A DNA stretch of 64,000 nucleotides, from positions 93,481,568 to 93,545,567 of the forward strand of contig CM031858.1 in the NCBI GenBank assembly GCA_018697195.1. Direction: 5' to 3'. Positions 61,635 to 64,000 of this stretch are shown here, piece after piece; position 1 is the stretch's first letter, and each line of letters opens with the position of its first letter. The translations under genes were made by a program, and so were the position numbers. The notes under the pieces were generated by a model, which saw only the letters and a list, made by a program, of their open reading frames with translations, searched no databases and was not told where the DNA came from. The DNA is from Certhia americana (lineage: Eukaryota; Chordata; Aves; Passeriformes; Certhiidae).

Positions 61635-64000
61635 TTGGTGACGTCCTCTTCAGCTCACCTACATGTAACTGGGAACAGTTGTATCCCAGCTGCTCTCTCA
61701 GACAGCGGGATTGTTGGCTTCCAAACCTGCCAGCTGGAGAGCCCAAACAACACAGGCACAGTCCTAGACTTCCCCTTCAGCCCCCTCTCCTCATGAACGG
61801 GTTAGCAAGGAAACATTAACTTTTTGGCTGCTATTTCTGGAGCACTGTTGACCCTGGCCAACGCAGTGCAGTCCCTCGGGCTGGGTGGGATCCGAGCAGG
61901 GAGGAGCAGGGCCCGTTTCGGTCACAGGGCAGCTCCCACCCCGCTCACTCTGCAGACTTACGCGCCAGCCAAAACTTAGATGCAGCCAAAGCTTAGTTGC
62001 AGATTTTTAGGCCAGATGGAGGCATTTGTCAGGCACTGAACTCCCAGCTCAGACCAGACCTCAGTTCTTAGGGCATGGGCTATTTTTTATTATTTTCCAC
62101 ATCCAGCTTGATTTGGAAAGTGATGATGGCAAATCTCTGTCCACCTTTTTAATTCATCCCAAGGCTTAGCTACCATCACAGTTAAAGACAGCTACATTTT
62201 ATTTCTTCTAACAGTGATCTGTCTCCTTTTTTGAAGTTAGTTTCCCACCTGTCCAGGAGAGCTAAGGTCTCACCATTGTTTGTGCATATAAAAATCTCAC
62301 ATAACTATCTACAGGCAATATTCAGACCACTCTTATCCTTTGCCAAGCAGACTGCTATCAATGACTGCTTCCGTATAAAGTTTTGATTTGTTAAGCATTT
62401 TCATGGTTTATGAAACCAGTCCCTTGGAGAGATGTGGATGCCAGCATAGAGCCCAGTGCTCCAAAACTGTTAGACCAGGGACAAATCCAAAAGTCACAAA
62501 TCCAAAAATAATGATATTTTTACTCCTACTTTTTAAGTATATATATAATATATCAGGATCAGTTCAAGGATCTGCTGAAGTCCTTTCGGGTTGCAGCATC
62601 ACATGAGGGTCTGCTCTTCTCAGATTTTTCTCTTTAATCCTCAAGTCTTTCAGAGTCAAATTTCTCAGGACAAAGTCAATGCTATCCTGTCAGGATGGCT
62701 TATCTCCCTTGCTCCCAGTTATGCCCATACTAAAGCCAGATGAATCATCTCACTTCCTCAAGTAGCTGTTTTCCACTACTCCAGACACTGTGCCATCTGC
62801 ATACTCAGTCAGTCACTGTTTAAAGTTCCCTTTCAGGTCACTGACATAAAAATAGCTCAATCCCATGGGGAAGAACCGATCTTTGTATGTCCTCTCTAGA
62901 AACTGGCATCCTTGATGATTTCTCAGCTGGGTTACATATGCGGAGATCTCATGTGGTACCAAATTTATTTCTTACTAAAGTCCGAGTACAGTATCAATAC
63001 AATTATTTTCTCTGAAATCCCAATGATTGCCACTGATTGTACCCCATCTCCTTTAATTTTGCTTATATGACCTCTACATCAGCTATTCCTTAATGAGGCC
63101 AAGACCTCTGCCAGGCTATCTTGTCATTAGTGACGCAATATTAATTTACAGCTCTCTGGAATTCCTCTGGTGTTTCGAGTTTTCTGAAGTAACAACAAGG
63201 AGTTCCTAGGATAACTCTTATCAAAATTACAGTTTTAAATTCTCTTCTGGGAAAGATCAAGGGGGAAATATTTTCTCATTGATATAGACTGTCAGATGGC
63301 ACTGATACTTTCCCACATGCAAACCAAAACATTTGTTGAAGACTTCTGTGTTTTCTTCAGCATAATTCATAATTCCACAATTTTCATTTACTTAGGCATT
63401 GCTTCAATAGGCATTGCTTTTCCTTATTATACATTGAAATTGCAAATCACAGAGCTGGATGTGACAAAATAGCTAGAACTATCTTTACAAAAATGCAATA
63501 GGTGTTCAAAGCTTTGAAATGTTCATCCTCAAAGAAACTTTGTTAGCTCTTTCCCTTGTTCTGTAATAACAGTGCCTTGCACTGACATGATGATCTCTCC
63601 TGCAGAGGTTTTGCAGAGGTTTTTCAAGTGGCTGTGCTTAGGTTCAGAGAAGCACAGCTCCCTCTCCTCTGCCAAGTGGCCAGTGTTGAACAGGGCACAG
63701 CTGTAGCGTGCAAAAGTTTCAAAAATTATTTTTTTTAGCCTTTTGAAAGCATAGGGAGTGATAGGTTTGATTTCTTTTAAGCCATATTCACTATGTTAAC
63801 TCAAAGCAAGTGTCTTCAGTTGTTTTTACAATTTTGTTAGGTCAAAACACCCACTTTGGGGGAAATGCTGTTTAATTTCTAGTGACTCTAGGTGCCTGAG
63901 ATTCTGAAGTTATATTTCATTAAAAAGAAATCTCTTGCACTAGCACTAGGCTTCCCCTCATCACTACAGCCTGCAGTGGTGGTGTGGATTTTCCCTGACT
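61635..64000. other. Unique sequence, no gene seen
   Basis: No gene or repeat family recognised. A moderately GC-rich patch with a few CpG lies at about 61,850-61,970. The rest is AT-rich. A duplicated 'ggcattgctt' occurs near 63,394 and 63,410. Confidence 0.5.

Noticed and set aside
1..64000. CRISPR array, tRNA or rRNA genes, or a prokaryotic-type gene cluster
   Set aside because: I saw no regularly spaced repeats, no tRNA A/B box pairs, no rRNA-like sequence, and no run of long adjacent coding frames. The repeat content is that of a bird nuclear genome.

Overview
This window reads as vertebrate, most likely bird, nuclear DNA that is intergenic or deep-intronic. The main evidence is the repeat content. 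There are at least nine copies or fragments of the CR1 LINE, on both strands, with the typical CR1 3' end (a 'gatgatct...ggtcccttccaaccc' type tail running into short 'attctatgattctg' type repeats). There is also one LTR of an avian endogenous retrovirus family. Nothing points to a bacterium, phage or organelle. I cannot narrow the species.

Layout. 1-1.08 kb: no feature. 1.08-2.13 kb: a CR1 copy that keeps part of its endonuclease domain but has lost the reverse transcriptase. 4.56-5.08 kb: a CR1 3' end. 5.61-6.24 kb: an apparently solitary LTR. 6.2-12.4 kb: unique sequence with T-rich tracts. 12.40-12.51 kb: an old CR1 tail. 12.5-19.0 kb: unique sequence with a G-tract motif and a GT microsatellite. 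19.05-19.72 kb: a CR1 copy of a second tail type. 20.1-20.5 kb: the only GC-rich, CpG-dense block in the window, with a possible first coding exon. 21.37-21.42 kb: a compact hairpin. 25.2-25.7 kb: a possible splice acceptor with an open frame on the minus strand, next to a minus-strand CR1 tail. 28.56-28.80 kb: two abutting minus-strand CR1 tails of different types. 40.79-41.58 kb: the longest CR1 3' half, with recognisable reverse transcriptase C-terminal peptides. 58.17-58.26 kb: a perfect 46-bp tandem duplication. 59.0-59.6 kb: a possible degraded LTR. 61.52-61.63 kb: another old CR1 tail.

I recognise no cellular protein-coding gene with confidence. Most open frames in the window are short, overlap one another on both strands, show no known domain, and match what chance gives in AT-rich DNA; several have no ATG. 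The CpG-dense block at 20.1-20.5 kb is the best candidate for a promoter and first exon, but I cannot name its gene. I found no CRISPR array, rRNA, tRNA or bacterial operon structure. I see no sign of a novel multi-gene system. The most useful leads are the CpG-dense exon candidate, the hairpin near 21.4 kb and the rearranged CR1 copy. All identifications are by eye against remembered family consensus features, and element ends are approximate (about 10-30 bases).
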